DNA of 64,000 nucleotides from Clonostachys chloroleuca (lineage: Eukaryota; Ascomycota; Sordariomycetes; Hypocreales; Bionectriaceae): positions 10,540,001-10,604,000 of the forward strand of contig JBANAY010000004.1 in the NCBI GenBank assembly GCA_037952775.1, given 5' to 3'. Positions within the stretch are counted from its first letter, which is position 1. Each line of letters starts with the position of its first letter. Both the position numbers and the translations under genes were made by a program. Below, one piece after another: positions 50,105 through 62,310 of this stretch. The notes under the pieces were generated by a model, which saw only the letters and a program-made list of their open reading frames with translations, had not been told where the DNA came from and did not search any database.

Positions 50105-50892
50105 ATAGTATAGCTAGGGAAATAGCTATTAATTATATATACTCAGGTACTTAGTTTCAGGAATTCTTACTAACAGGCTTATATAGCAATCTAAAGAATA
50201 TTAAATATACTAGCCTAGTAGTAAGCTAAGATTAGAAGGATATAGAAGGAGCTTAGGAAGCTTAAGAGATAGGAATATTATACAGCTAAGAAGTACTCTA
50301 ACCAGGTATAAGTATTAGCAGTCTTTCTTTTTCTTACTTCCTTAGCTAATATATTTATTAGTAGTAAGTATCCTAATAAATATATAGTATATATTAAATT
50401 ACTTACCTCAGGGAAGAGTAATAGTTATTACTTTAACTATAATAGTAATAGGATGCAGTATATATATTATAATAAGGGCAGTAATATTTATATTATTATA
50501 CCTAAAGTCCTAATACCTTTTATATATAACTTAATTACTACTTATAAAGCTCTTACTGAGCTTAGTAAACCTGCTAGGAAACCTTCCTGCAAGTATACTA
50601 AGGTATACCTTCTGATTATATATACTAGTACTATCTGGAAGACAGCTTATAATCTTACTGTAGATAGTGCTTTTAATAGTTTAACTGTCTATTAGTAATA
50701 TAGATTAGAACCTAGCTCTGGCTATATTTTCGAGAATACTATCTCCAAGGAGGTTAAACCTCTTTTAGAGTACTATACTGTTTATTATTAGTCTATAAGG
50801 CCTGATAATAATAATAGTACTGTTTATAGGAGTACTAATAGGTCTGATAATAATAATGAATCCGAGGGTAGTTCCTCTAATATCTGATTCTG
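50105..50892 (+). pseudogene. Possible antisense gene inside the Copia element
   Basis: On the plus strand, opposite to Pol, one frame can be followed for about 260 codons. The stops inside it are TAG, TAA or TGA, which RIP makes from CAG, CAA and CGA. Between about 50315 and 50692 it is fully open for some 125 codons (including a 80-codon ATG frame at 50453), a long run for such AT-rich DNA. It reads like a lysine and serine-rich protein: KELRKLKR near the start, SKYPNKYIVYIKLL, then a tail RPDNNNSTVYRSTNRSDNNN. A 50-bp tandem duplication (about 50841-50940) and an A-rich tract (50997-51022) follow. No family is recognised. It could be an antisense accessory ORF or a captured gene. Confidence 0.4.
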
Positions 50893-53800
50893 ATATATAG
50901 TAATAATGAACTCGAGGGTAATTTATCTAATATCTGATCCTGACCCCCTGGATACTATTTTCCTATATACCCTGAACCTGAGTAAAAGAGGAGGATAAAA
51001 TAAAAAAATAAAAAAAAAATTAGATAGTTTAGCTAGTTTAGATAGGTAGATAGATCTAATTATCAGTAGATAGCTTAGATAGATAGAGAAATAGAATAGC
51101 CTCTTATAGGAGGCCCCCCCTGTATATTCTAATCGCTTATAATATATTTGAATTCTTAGTTCGAAGCAGCTTATTATATAGGTTCAGTCTGTCTGTATTT
51201 ACTAGGCTGCGCCCGGTTTAGGCAGCCTCTTAATATCTCCCTTAATTTAAATTCTTAACTTATTTATTTCTATAAGTTTTAAGAGTACTGAATTAGGCTT
51301 CCCTTTTATTAAAGTATCTACTAGGTTATCCTCTCTATTAATCTATCTTATCTTAGTAATTTTATAGTATTTATATAATTACTATAAGGTTATTATATTA
51401 ATTATCAGTCTTTTCTCTATAGTTATACCGAGCTTAATAAGGTATTTATACAGTAAGAGAGAATCTGTACAAATTACTAGCAGTATTTCCAGCAGTATTA
51501 TTTTCAAAGTAATTATTCGAAGAGTACTTATAATTATAATACCTATATTGAATCTGGCTACTATACTATAGACTTCTAATATAAGGCTGCTTCTTATAAT
51601 ATATTTATACTTTATTAATAACCAGTATATAATATCCCCAGTTAGTTAGAATACAGACTTCTAGCCCTTAATCCTTATCTCTATTCTAAGTATAATTATA
51701 AAGCTGATTTAGGAGCTTATATCTTTATTATTAGTAAGAGATCTATCTGTAAAGATATACAGCTTCAGGTTATACAGGTCGAGTAGTATAAATTTTAGTC
51801 CGCAGTTATAGTTCTTAATTTACTATATAAGCCTTTTATTTAACTTCTTAATATTATCTTTCAACAGGTTCTGTTATAATTATACTGCTATAGATAAATT
51901 ATATAAAGCTTCTGGTTATATAATACTTATAATCTATATACTATATACTCTTTAGGCTTTATAGCTCTCTATATCTATAGCTTTCTAGAGTATATTAGCT
52001 TAGCCCTTTTAAAGGAACTTAATTATTATACTATAGAGGGATATCTTTCCTCTATTAAATTTAAGATTTATTTCCTTGGAAAGCTTAACCCTAGCTTTTA
52101 CCTTAAACTTAGCCTCTTTTAACTAATATTCTTCTTCTATAGTAAGTATCTTATTAAATAACCTAAGTATATTATTAGTTTATATTCTAATAATCCTAAA
52201 ACTAAATATATTACTTCCTATAATTAGGAGGTATAGGTTAAAGCTAGAGATTACTATCTTTATATATATTATAAAGTACTTATAGTATATAGTATACTAA
52301 TATATACTAGACTTAGTAATCCTATATAGCAGCTTTATAATTTTTATAACTATTCCTTATAGGTAGCTTTACTCAAGGTCTTTTAGGAGTATTATATAAA
52401 TCGCGCGTTACAGTATTAACTCAGACTATAGGTAGGCTTATATAATATCTCTACCTATCAGAATATAAGTTCCTGCTGCTAGTAGTAATAGTATTAGTAT
52501 AAGGATAAGCTGTTAGCTATAGTATTAGATTATTAGTAACTATATAAGAACTATCTCCTTACTAGTATTATTATATCCTTATATAACTAGACGGGATTTC
52601 TTATATAGATATATATTCTGTCTTTTTACCTTGTTAATAATATATACTTTAAATAGTTAACTGCTTTTAATATTACAGTTAAACTGTATAAACTCGAATA
52701 TACCTGCTTTAATAAGTTAGTTAATTTCAGCTGTTATAGAGACCTTAAATAGAGCGCCTGAGGTTATAATAACTCCTTCCTTTTAAAGTTTCTTAGCTAG
52801 TTTAAGGGTATCTTACTCCTTATATATTATATAGTTAGTATATAGTCTAACTGGTTATACTATATATTATATATATACTTTTAGTTTATTCTTTAAGCCT
52901 ATTAGTTATCCCCTTCTTTATAGTAGTTCACTTATTATAAATAGTAAGGGGTCTTTTAGATATATTACCAGGCTAGTACTCTCTTAGGCTGGATTTTTAG
53001 TCTGTTTATCTCTATAGTATAGCTTTATATATATAGACTGAAAGGTCTTTAGTCTATCCTGTATTTTAATTATAATATTATAGGAGTTATTTAATAAAAG
53101 TCTATATAATCCAAATTACCCCTTATTCTCTCTCTATACTATAACCTCGCTTAGGAGTAGGAGTTTAAGGAGTTCTGTTAGATTAGGGCTATTATATATA
53201 GCCAGTATGAGCACAGTTCTCTCTTTAGTATACAGTTCCCTTAAGGCTTTTATTATAAGGTTAACTGCTTATACTCTTTAAACTGTAGATTGTAATAGAG
53301 GAGAGGATATAATAACTCTTAGATATACTCTAAATATAAGGAGTATTAATATAAGGCTATTAGGCCCTGCTATATTATTAACTGCTTTAACTGCTGCTTA
53401 TAATATTAATTCCTTCGAGATTATCTCCTTAAGTTCCTTATATAAGATATTAAATATATATTATAACAGTCTATAATATCTCTCAATCTTACTAATTAAC
53501 TAATAGGCCTTAATTAGTATTTACTTATACTCAGAACTAATAATCCTTATATTTATATAAAATCAGTTACTTATAAATTAGGTTTCTATATTATATATAA
53601 TACAGTCTAGTAGTCCTAGATATATATCCAGCTAGATTCTCTTTAATACTTCCTATATAGTATCTGCTGAGATATCTGTAAGGAAGGTTATATTTTAGAA
53701 TATAATTACTATATAGATAATATATAAAACTGGTTCTTAATCTAGTAGATATATAATATTAACTATAATCTTATAGTTAAAGTTAAGATTATCTTATAGT

Positions 53801-56744
53801 CTGAATTTAAAGCGTTTCAGAGCTGGGCTATAGGCCTGGTATTAGTAGCAGAAGTATTTAATCTTTTTTATTACTTCTCTATCTATATCCTTATAGCCTG
53901 CTCTTTCTAAGAGCTTATATAGCCTTTCTACTAACAGGTAACTAAAGCAGTAATAGAGTTATCTTAGCTCTGGTTCTATTAAGTAGGCTGTATTAGCTAT
54001 TAGTATATATTTAGAAAAGAACTATATATAGCCCTATTTCCTTATAATTAGAGCAGAAAAGCTATCTATAGTCCTAACTACTTTATTAGTTATATTCCTA
54101 AACTTAATATTCAGATAGTTTATATCTTAAAAGTATATTAGGAAAGGGGTCTCTAAGTTTATTATATAAAATATAATAGGTCTGAACAGAGTCTATAACT
54201 TTATTATACTAAGTAACTCTATAAGCCCCTTTCTAAACTTAATACTCTTTATATTAGCTATAGTATCCAGTTTAATTAATAGATTAATTTATTTAAGTAC
54301 TTTAAATTATAGTTTACCTACAGTTAAAATTAATAAGGTACCTATATCTAGTATAATCCCCTGGAATTATATTATATATCTTTCCTTAATAATAAATTAT
54401 AAGGGGTTTTATAGCTTTCTCTTAATCTCCTCTCTAGAGAGCAAGTACCAGAATACCTTATTAAGCAGATATTATATTAGGTATTATTTATTACTGCTCG
54501 TACGCTAGTCTTCCTTATCTAGGTTATTATAGTTATCAGGGTCTCTATAGTCTGCTGTTTCAGACCGGTTATTAACCCCTTCTTAATCTTAAATCTACTG
54601 CTTGAATTCTTCCAGTATATTATCTTCTTCTACTTCCTCTTCTGCTTTAAGGAACTTAGTTATAAATTAGTAGTATAGTTCGGATCTCTTCTACGGATAG
54701 TTTATAGATTAATAACTAGGCTTATTATAAATAAAGCAGTACTCTCTCTAGCTGTTCCTCTATAGTCCTTAGTCCTAGCTAGTAAAGCTTCTATTAAACA
54801 GTCTGCCCTGTATATTTTAGGTATAATAGGGCTACTATTATATTCTGTTTAGTAGCTTCTAGATATATTAATATTACTAGTCGATAAGATATATATTTCT
54901 TATTATATCCTGAGCTATTAAGATTATTAGGCTTTATTCTGGCTATCTTAATAGGTTTATTTCTAATACTAATATAAGATATTATATTAGAGCTTTAGTA
55001 TTTATATACTCTCTTTAGAGTACTATTTCCAGTTCCTTCGAACCTCTATATACTCTTACTACTATAGCTTATAGGTTATTATCCCCTATATAAGTATCTC
55101 TAAGTACTTTCTATACTCTTATCAGGGTAGTAAAGACCTTTTATAGTATCTAGCATACTATAAGGTCCTTATATTCTCTATTTACCTATATTAAAGTAAT
55201 ACTAGTTTAAGTCCAGTTATAATAATACTACTATTTATTAATAGTATTATTAAAGTATTACTTTAGTTTAAGATATACCTCTCTGAAGGTATATTCTTCT
55301 TTAATATATTAGAACTAGAAATCCTATATATTCCCTTTAAGGATTTAGAAGAGAATAGTTTTAAATCTACTTAGCTATATATTATAGGATTTATAAATAT
55401 TTAGTATTATCCTGACTTTAGTATTAAGTATATTATATAGTTCCCTACTAAATAAGTACTCTTTTATATTATATAGCTTCTAGAAGGCTATAAGTTCTTA
55501 TATAGCTACTATACCTATTCTAAGGCTTTACTTAGGTAGGAGATTATAGTACAGGTTATATAACTTATATATATAGCCTCCTGGTTCTTATCTTAGAACT
55601 AGATTCCTAGGAGGTATAAGTACTTATTAGGTTAACTCCTTATTCCTCTTAGGTATTTCTATCTTATCTACCTTAATTATACAGGTTATACTTCTTTCTC
55701 AGGATATTTATAGTATTAGTACTATATATCCTTAAGACTTCCTATATTACTCCTGTAATTAGAATACCCAGGAGTTCGGATTAAAGGTATTTATAAGGAA
55801 TTATTAATTATTTAGCTATTCTAGCAGGTCCTCCAGCTCCTATATATTATTAAGAGCTACTTTAGGTATATTATTTATAGGGTTAGTATATATACTGCTA
55901 TATTATAGAATATATTTTAACTCCTTAGTAATACTATTATTTAGAAATATAAACTTTTCTATTAACTAGTTCCTAAAGTTATATATAAACTCACCTAGTA
56001 AGTTATTACTATATAGCCTAGTATATTTATAGTAGTATATATAATATACTATATATATATCAGTAAGTTCTTAGGTAGTTATCTAGACTGCTAAGATCAG
56101 GCAGTTTATCCAGTTAATATTATTTATACAGATCTTTATTAGCCTAATTATATTAAAAACCTCTTCTGCTTTATTATAGTTAAAGGGGGTTAGTATAGGT
56201 ATAGTTTATACTAGTAGTACTATTATACTCGCTCAGGAGGTAGATTCTAAAATATATATATATTTTTATAATAGGGGAGTATAGGGTTTTACCCTTATTT
56301 AAGGGACTAGGGTCTCTATTTAGGAGGATTCCAGTAGATTATAGGAAATAGAGTAGTAATAAGAGAGAAGTATAAGGGATTATCTTATTTCCTTCTGGAG
56401 TTAGGAAAGGGAGAGTATCCTGTAAGAGTAAACTCTTAAGATTAGGCAGTTAGGGAAGAAAGTAATCTTATTAATTACTCCTATCTATATTAATAGGGAG
56501 GTATATATAATATAATACTCTTTAGAGGTATTTCCAGTACTAACAGTATTATTAGAGGAATAAGCAATCTCCAAAGTAACTATTTAGAGTATATAAAAGA
56601 TAATAGTATTATTATATTATATATTATATACAGTTCTATAGTATAGGACTAGCACTTACAGAAGGACTATACTTCCCTAAGTACTTAGGAAATCCTATCT
56701 CTTCTTCTTTACTAATCTATAGCTACTATATAACCACTAATCAG

Positions 56745-56933
56745 TATTAGAAGGCTTTTCTAAAGTATACACTATAGAGTAGATAGGTTAAAAGTAATTA
56801 ATTAAGTTACTATCCTAGCTATAGAAGTAAACCAGTTATAAATATAGTTCCAGAGCGGTCCTAACTAAGCGAACCGCTCTGCTTCTAGCTTCCAGCTAGT
56901 AACTGCTAGTCAGTAGTATTTAGTATACTAATA
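56745..56933 (-). repeat. Copia 5' LTR (189 bp)
   Basis: Direct repeat of 49309-49497. Followed on the right by the duplicated target ATATA and the second half of the host Gypsy LTR. Confidence 0.9.
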
Positions 56934-58265
56934 ATATAGATAATATTATTAATAACTATCTGAAAGAGTATTCTATCTAGTAAAATAAATATATATATAT
57001 ACTAGGGGATTATTAATACTTAGTAATAATCTGGATTCAAGGATTATAAGGATTATTATAAGATCCGAATAATCCAGGTGTGATTGGTAGGAAGAAGTGG
57101 GGTCCACATGTAACAGTATACGTTGGTCAAATTCGTAACACTCTTAATTATTTTTTACTATCTTTAGCAGGCTTCTAATCCTTCTTCTTATCTTTTTTAG
57201 GTTCTAGATATTAAGGTAAAATATATCTAATCTTATTATAGTTATAGTATTTATATTTCTCTATAGCTCTTAGCTCTATAGGTTCTATATATATCCTAGA
57301 GGCTATAGTATACTACTATTATAGTTTTCTAGTATTAGTAAAATAAATTACTTTTCTATTATAGGTTTACTAATAATATTATTAGTTATTAATTCTTATA
57401 GCTATAGTTATATATTTATAAATACTTTTTAGCCTATTTTCCTTATATAGTTCTTTTTAAACTTCCTTCTTAAATTAGTTAAAGTAGTAAGATATAGTAT
57501 ATTCCTTATTCTATTTAGTCTTAACTAGTAGCTAGAGATAGTAAGTACTAAAGGTTAAATATAATCCTTTCTAGATAAATATATTAATTTTATATTCTAC
57601 TTTATACTTCTTATCTTAAATACTAAAGATTTACTTAAGAACTTCTATAAAGTAATTAAAACTTATTATAATATTAATAGTTTATTAGCTTCTTTATCTA
57701 TTAAAGTATTCTCTTATAATAAGTTTAAACTAGTTAAATATAACTCCCTTAAGTTATAAGTAGATATATATAACCTTCCTTTTATTAATATTAAGTATAA
57801 TAGGAAAGTAGTTAAAATATATTTAGAGTTAAATTATAAATCCCTAAAGTTTATCTTAGGTTCTATTAAATATCTTAGATAGTAATAGCTTAAGTAGTTA
57901 TTCTAGCTCCCTTCTCTGAATAGTAGTTATAGCTTATATATAGATATTAGTATTTATTATAACTTACTATACTATAAGGGCTATTATATTAGCTAATTCC
58001 TATTAAGTATTTATAAGATATATATTAAGCTGGTTAATTTAATTTTATAAGAGCTATATTTCCTTAGTATAGTTATTATTATCCTTACTATTATTATTAC
58101 TATTCTTATCTATAGTATTATCCTTAATAGTTAGAGCAGGTAGGTTATTATTAATAGTAGGAGTATACTATTACTAGGCTTAAGGTACTATAGTAGTTAT
58201 AATATCTTCTTTATTATTATATAGTAATTAAGATAAGGTAATTAGCTAAATAAGAGTTATTAATA

Positions 58266-58640
58266 TATAATAGTTAATTAACTTATACTGAATAGAGTTT
58301 AGAGTAGATTAGGTTTAAACTAATTAGAGTATTATTCTAAGTAGTATAATTAGATTATCTTAGGCTATATAATATAAGTTACTATTAATATATAAGTATT
58401 ATAGAGCTAGTAATAATAGATATATAGATAATATTATTAATAACTATTTAAAAGAGTATTCTATTTAGTAAAATAAATATATATATATATTAGGGGCTTA
58501 TAATAGCTTACTAGTAATCCAGAGTAAGTTTATCTGAGGATTATTTAGGCTTACTAGTAATCCGAAGTAATCTATCTCCTATTAGTAAGAAAGGTAGAGT
58601 ATACTATATAATACAGTAGGTATATACTTTATTTATAATA
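58266..58640 (-). repeat. 5' LTR of the outer Gypsy element, variant B
   Basis: 375 bp. Same length and U3 type as 38468-38842. Followed directly by the target duplication AATTA. Confidence 0.85.
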
Positions 58641-59274
58641 AATTACTCTAGTAGTATAGCTTAAAATAGACTAGAAAGAGTTTTTATTTACTAAATTTAG
58701 AGATAGCTATATATAAATCTCTAGCTTAGCTAAGTAATTCTTATTAAGATATATATCTACTTTTAGAGTATATTATATTAAGATAATAAGAACCTTAAGT
58801 ATATTAGGATTTTTAAATATTCTTATTGTTAAAATTACAGTAGCCTATAAGGTATATTAGGCCTTGAGACCGCTATAACTAGCAGTAGCAGAAGTTTTTA
58901 GCTTCTAACTTATAGTGAATACTCCTCTATAACTTAGTTAAATTTTATACTAGAAGGTCGGTTTATAGTATATTTTATAGTATAAAAGAATCTTATTTTA
59001 GTAAGAGGAATTAGAAAATTATACTAATTTCTCTTATAGGTCTACTAACTAAAAACTACTCTAAAACCTACTATAGCAGCTTCCTGAGCTACTTTTGATT
59101 TTCTATAAAATTTATTACTATAGGAAATCTAAAAAATTAACTTATAACTACTAAACTATAAGATAGATATATATAACCTTTTTAAGACCTACTTTTATCT
59201 GAAAGAGCTAGTTAAGCTGATTAGTTAAATATAGATATTAGATATCTTATCTTTAAAGCTGAAGGAGATATCTA
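58641..59274. repeat. RIP-degraded sequence
   Basis: AT-rich, without coding frames. Parent element not recognised. Confidence 0.45.
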
Positions 59275-59665
59275 AGATCTAAGGTCTAGTCTAGGGTAGG
59301 TTAGTTATAGGGTAGCTTGGGTATAGGTTAAGCTACTAGAAGTTACTCAGATTTTTCCTGAATTTTCTAGACCCTTATTTAGGCTAATATAACCTAATAA
59401 CCTATAAATAATGCTGCTGACGCTCCTAGCCCTAAAGGGGAACTGGAGCCCGCTAAGCCGTAGCGGTCATAGCGGCCTGTAGCCACTGACCTACAGTGGC
59501 TGCAACCGCTATTGGCTAGTGATCGTAATCGCTATCGGATAGCGGTCTCAATCGCTATTGGTTAGTCGTTACAGGGGATAACGATCGCTAACAGTTAGTG
59601 GTTGCGACCGCTAGAGGTTAGTGGTTGCAACCGCTAACTTATAGCGATACGGTTACTAACTTATA
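59275..59665. repeat. Second AGGGTA plus CGCTA-palindrome array
   Basis: Starts with agggtag-type words (59290-59330), then at about 59440-59660 a run of palindromes such as ttagtggttgcaaccgctaa at 59618-59637, a near-perfect 20-bp palindrome with one RIP-like change. The order of the two motif types matches that at 6340-6930. GC content is far above the flanks. Confidence 0.6.
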
Positions 59666-59687
59666 GTGGCTATAGTCTCTCAATTCA

Positions 59688-60095
59688 ACAATTAATATAT
59701 AAATATTATAAAGCTAGTTCTAATAGATATATAGATAACATTATTAATAACTATTTAAAAAAATATTAATCTATAGAAATAAATATATATATATATATTA
59801 GTATATTTACTAAAAAACTCTATTTTCTCTTTACTTAGACTTTACTGTAAATAAGTAAAGTTATTTTTATTAATAATTAAAATAAATTTATTCTATCTAC
59901 TTTATATATAACTCCTTATAGCTTAGAGATAGTCTTTATTTATAATATAATACTCTCTCTCTATTAGTTATATTTTTAAATAAAATAAATATAAGTAAAT
60001 ATATAATTATATTTAAAAGTTAGAATATATTATTATATATAGTTTTAAAATTCTTCTATATTCTTAGTATATTAAAAAGAATATTTTTTTTAGGG
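59688..60095 (-). mobile_element. Gypsy remnant with LTR variant E
   Basis: Partial LTR 59688-59947 (lacking its shared left end) followed by a purine tract on the minus strand and about 145 bp of internal sequence. The U3 part (agtatatttactaaaaaactc...) differs from variants A to D. Truncated on both sides. Confidence 0.65.
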
Positions 60096-60300
60096 TTTTT
60101 TACAGATTAAGTCGAGAAAGCACTGTTAAGGCTGTTAAATCTAACAGAAAGTATCGCTGGTTTTTGGAGCTCTCGATAGTGAGGGGCAAAGCTGATTCCG
60201 AGGTACTTTGTACCTGGCGGCCATTTTTGCGGGGCATCCCTCACCTGTTATCCAATATGAGCTTGGGTTACTTTCTTGCAAACTAGCATCGCGAACAGTA

Positions 60301-61688
60301 AACTAACCTAGCAAAAGTTTGCGACTACCCCTACCACAACACTATATACCTATTCTAACCTTCTAATTTAGATTATATATTTTTAGCTTAAAAAGCATCT
60401 AATTAGAATAATAAATATATTTCTAGATAGCCTAAAGCTAGTAGATTAATATTTTATATACTATCCGTATATACAGATAACTATATATAATCTATTAGGC
60501 AGTAACTTTATTAATCTGTATATTTAAGGCTGGGGGATATCTTACTATACCTACTAAATATATTCTATAAAAATTACTCTATTAGCTATATTATTTTTAA
60601 GGTAATAAAGTAAGGGATATCTCTTCCTTAATTAATACTTAAGAAGGCTCTAAATATTCTCTATTAGGTTTAAATCTGGAGAATAAGGAAGCTACTCTAG
60701 TAGCTTAATCCTATATACAGCTAGTTATACTATAGAGCTCTCAGATATATAAATCCTTATATTATTCTATTAAAATCTTCTGATTCTATTATATAATAGC
60801 AGAAGCCTCTTATAGAGAGCTTTCTAATAGCTCTAAGCTGTATAGCCCTTATAAGGGGTGTTATTATTATAAGTTATTAGTATAAACAGTATTCTTCCTA
60901 TCTTTCAGATTCCTCCCTAATATATCTGAGAAAGTATAAGCTAGTTATAATCTATTTTATTAATAAGCTCTTTATTATACTTCTTATAAGGGTACCAGAA
61001 GAGATATATATTAGGGTTATCTAATTTATTCTAAATAGAAACCTTATCTGAGTTAATTATCTAAGTATATAAGCTGCTATATAAAACCCTTATCTTTAAA
61101 GAGTAATACCTTAACTAAATTCTTAATATCCTCTAACCAAGCTTATACCTAATAAAGCCAGATAGCTGCTATTTCTGCTATTAGCTTCAGTCTTTTTATA
61201 GCCTTCTATTTATACTTAAAATAGCTATATATAATATATCGAACTATATTAATACTGATATAGCTATCTACCTCAGCTGTTAGAGCTCCCTATATAATAT
61301 TATGATCTTTATATACTATATATATAATATATTACTTCTCTGTCTTTATTAGCTTATTAGGCCGTCCGGATCTTAGCTTATAATCTATAGAGCCTGTTTC
61401 CTTAAACTGCTTTTTGAGGGCTAAGACTGTAGTATATATAGTCCGGAACTCACGAGCAACTGTACGTACGGACCTTCCTGCAGCTAGCTGCCCTAATATA
61501 GCTCCTTTTGCTTCAGGAGAAAATTGGCAGCCTCGACCATGATTTCCTGATATCTCAACTCCAAAGCGATGCATTTTACTTATAAATTAGCTGTGTTATG
61601 TGTGTTGAAAGAAGGAGGTTGGGTCGCGAACGCGTCGGCACGAAAAGGCGGTAGGGTCGGGTGGTCGCAAACTTTTGCACACCTACTG
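60301..61688 (-). mobile_element. Tc1/mariner-type transposon, flanked by TA
   Basis: 1388 bp between TA dinucleotides at 60299-60300 and 61689-61690. The ends share an inverted GCAAAAGTTTGCGAC at 60311 and (as reverse complement) 61662-61676, each exactly 11 bases from its TA. The transposase lies on the minus strand. Its DDE part is RIP-mutated; beyond many stops one still reads NTVYTNN and LPYSPDLNLIENI at about 60690-60650, the family's PYSPDLNPIE signature. Length fits a full-size element. Confidence 0.85.
61332..61574 (-). pseudogene. N-terminal DNA-binding part of the Tc1 transposase
   Basis: An 80-codon open frame starting at ATG 61574. It carries the first helix-turn-helix (SPEAKGAILGQLAAGRSVRT then VAREFRTIYTTVLALKKQF) and the linker RSGRPNK, which match the bipartite DNA-binding domain of Tc1 transposases. 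The frame ends at a RIP-type stop at 61332; the catalytic part follows in broken form. This stretch kept its GC content, unlike the rest of the element. Confidence 0.85.
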
Positions 61689-62310
61689 TATGTTCGTGAG
61701 TGCTCATACTCTGAAAATGCTGCTTCACCTATAATGTCCGTCTCATCCTTCCACCACTACTGCATCAATATCAACCCCTGTGGTCTCTTCTTGGCGCTCT
61801 GTGTCTTGAGGCGTTTTCATCATTCTACGTCAAGAGTAGGAAGGGATGGTTTAGTAAAGAAGGTATAGCAGCGCGCATGAACTGAATGAAGATCCTGGGG
61901 CCCCAGTAATCTGGCGCTACGGTAATGCATAGAGAGAGATCTCGCCAGAATTATTTGCGGCAAAGCGATACTTCAAGGGGCATTGGCAGTCAAGTTCTGG
62001 GTGCGGCAAGTTGATAAGTGCACAGTCTGACTGAGTGCTCCAAGGAGGGGAGCTTCCAACTCTCATTGCTGCATACGCACTAAGAGAGAAGCTCTAGAGA
62101 GTTATCTTCTAAGGCCCTCGTTCTCTATAGACGTTTCCATAAATATGGCTTGTGCTCGCTTTTCTTTTAAGACACTAATCCGCTTTATATCACTTTTCTT
62201 TATCTTAATTACTACATCGTTACTATTTATTTATACTGTTTTAGCCACGCTTGTGGTTGATATTTGAATTATTCTACGCTATTATTCGCTATACATCTTC
62301 CACTAGAACG
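61689..62310. other. Intergenic region 3' of the HET gene
   Basis: Normal composition, no supported gene. Holds the 3' flank of the HET-domain gene. Confidence 0.5.

Larger units (their letters stand above)
49309..56933 (-). mobile_element. Copia LTR retrotransposon, RIP-degraded
   Basis: Two 189-bp direct repeats (49309-49497 and 56745-56933) enclose 7.2 kb. ATATA flanks the unit on both sides. The ends TATTGG...CTAATA are RIP-mutated TG...CA. The minus strand at about 51420-51240 reads INREDNLVDTLIKGKPNS and later LLKLIEINKL, the end of a Copia RNase H domain (normally DNPADALTKGKPN...). Pol therefore runs on the minus strand, with the 5' LTR at the right. No intact frame remains. Between the end of Pol and the left (3') LTR lie about 1.7 kb of extra sequence. 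Confidence 0.85.
42267..57140 (-). mobile_element. Inner Gypsy LTR retrotransposon, split by a Copia insertion
   Basis: Begins inside a left LTR (partial, 42267-42446, variant C U3) next to a purine tract (minus strand TAGGAGGGGGTATTA). Internal DNA runs 42447-49146, with reverse transcriptase sequence like the outer element at about 45305-45355 and a Gag region near 47-49 kb. The right LTR is 49147-49308 plus 56939-57140, about 364 bp once the Copia element and its duplication are removed, and ends GTCAAATTCGTAACA like variant A. The two Pol copies differ mainly by C/T and G/A changes. All reading frames are broken. The LTRs carry different U3 types, so this may be a recombinant of two elements or an assembly join. 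Confidence 0.7.
49147..57140 (-). repeat. Right LTR of the inner Gypsy element, variant A, interrupted
   Basis: Two halves, 49147-49308 and 56934-57140, are separated by the Copia element. The duplicated ATATA at 49304-49308 and 56934-56938 marks the break. Joined, they match the intact LTR at 7265-7627 over its full length apart from transitions. Confidence 0.85.
38468..58640 (-). mobile_element. Outer Gypsy LTR retrotransposon, interrupted by nested insertions
   Basis: Left LTR 38468-38842 and right LTR 58266-58640 are both 375 bp and of the same U3 type (variant B). AATTA flanks the pair at 38463-38467 and 58641-58645, a 5-bp target duplication that proves they bound one insertion. Its own internal DNA is 38843-42166 (3' part of Pol) and 57141-58265 (5' part, Gag side). 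Coding is on the minus strand: the reverse transcriptase reads VIYLNNILIFLDNLD at about 41690-41740, a mutated form of the YLDDILIF catalytic motif. A purine tract (minus strand CTAATAGGGAGGGAG) abuts the left LTR, as expected beside a 3' LTR. All frames are destroyed by RIP. About 2.3 kb that should lie between the two internal parts is missing or hidden in the N gap. Confidence 0.85.

Noticed and set aside
37739..61690. Searched for a Starship captain (DUF3435 tyrosine recombinase) or cargo boundary
   Set aside because: No recombinase frame is visible; the island is explained by LTR elements and a Tc1 transposon.
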